43,306 nucleotides of DNA from Sporolactobacillus terrae DSM 11697 (lineage in GTDB: Bacteria > Bacillota > Bacilli > Bacillales > Sporolactobacillaceae). Every line of letters begins with the position of its first letter. The stretch's first letter is position 1. Positions 43,236 through 43,306 of the stretch are shown here, in pieces. The notes beneath the pieces are model-generated. The model did no database searches and was not told the DNA's origin. It saw only the letters and a program-made list of their open reading frames with translations. The position numbers and the translations under genes are program-made. The DNA is taken from positions 1 through 43,306 of the forward strand of contig NZ_JFZC01000054.1 in NCBI RefSeq assembly GCF_000648615.1. The letters are read 5' to 3'.

Positions 43236-43306
43236 ACCTCCGCTTTGTTTCTCGGCCAAGACACTGGGCTATTGGTTTGAAGACAGGGCAAAATCATATA
43301 CTTTCT
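43219..43306. repeat. Terminal direct repeat, copy 2
   Basis: Identical over 88 bases to positions 1-88 in the same orientation. It forms the right part of the complete repeat 43084-43306. Together with 42708-43083, the entire 600 bp after tetR is repeats and hairpins with no gene. Confidence 0.9.

Overview
This is an ordinary stretch of Firmicutes chromosome, most likely from Sporolactobacillus or a close Bacillales relative. The assignment rests on protein resemblance recalled from memory, not a search: a B. megaterium-type glucose dehydrogenase, YqjM/NamA-type enoate reductase, GlvA/MalP-type maltose uptake, a sorbitol operon in the order known from Lactobacillus casei (gutFRMCBA), and DUF4811 beside a DHA2 pump as in lactobacilli. 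Gram-positive ribosome binding sites (AAGGAGG type) precede most genes. I saw no rRNA, tRNA, prophage, replication or transposase gene.

Layout. 1-4.8 kb: a secreted levansucrase with a well-defined promoter and two copies of an 18-bp operator-like palindrome, then lemA-htpX and a tyrosine phosphatase. 5.1-11.4 kb: a housekeeping/accessory mix containing four damaged or altered loci: a class A beta-lactamase stopped by one nonsense codon, an acetyltransferase carrying an 81-bp in-frame insertion, a lipoprotein gene frameshifted at an A8 run, and a decayed P-loop kinase. 11.5-14.9 kb: solitary trpB, a DUF2500 membrane protein, a cation diffusion facilitator and a cupin. 15-19 kb: an AT-rich maltose PTS locus (rpiR regulator, EIICB, 6-phospho-alpha-glucosidase) with a cre site. 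19-24.6 kb: an amino acid permease and two paralogous DHA2 pumps around a DUF4811 protein. 24.8-32.7 kb: namA, DUF1835/DUF3658, a PanE-like reductase, a YetF-type protein, a GntR/DUF1648 pair with a large operator, a ferritin-like protein and a PPP-type phosphatase. 32.8-38.2 kb: the sorbitol operon with a cre box inside its promoter. 38.4-39.2 kb: two overlapping FluC fluoride channel genes. 39.6-42.7 kb: a 2-oxoacid decarboxylase divergent from an MBL hydrolase/TetR pair. 42.7-43.3 kb: intergenic repeats.

Common themes. Sugar supply (levan/sucrose, maltose, sorbitol) dominates, and cre-like sites in front of all three loci suggest CcpA control. A dispersed, GC-rich intergenic repeat family recurs at gene ends. 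The last 88 bases of the window are identical to the first 88, so the window probably is a contig bounded by two copies of that repeat. I did not find a clearly new multi-gene system. The items most worth checking are the repeat family, the in-frame palindromic insertion in the acetyltransferase, the sorbitol EIIA lacking the expected phosphohistidine, and the duplicated gntR/DUF1648 gene junction.
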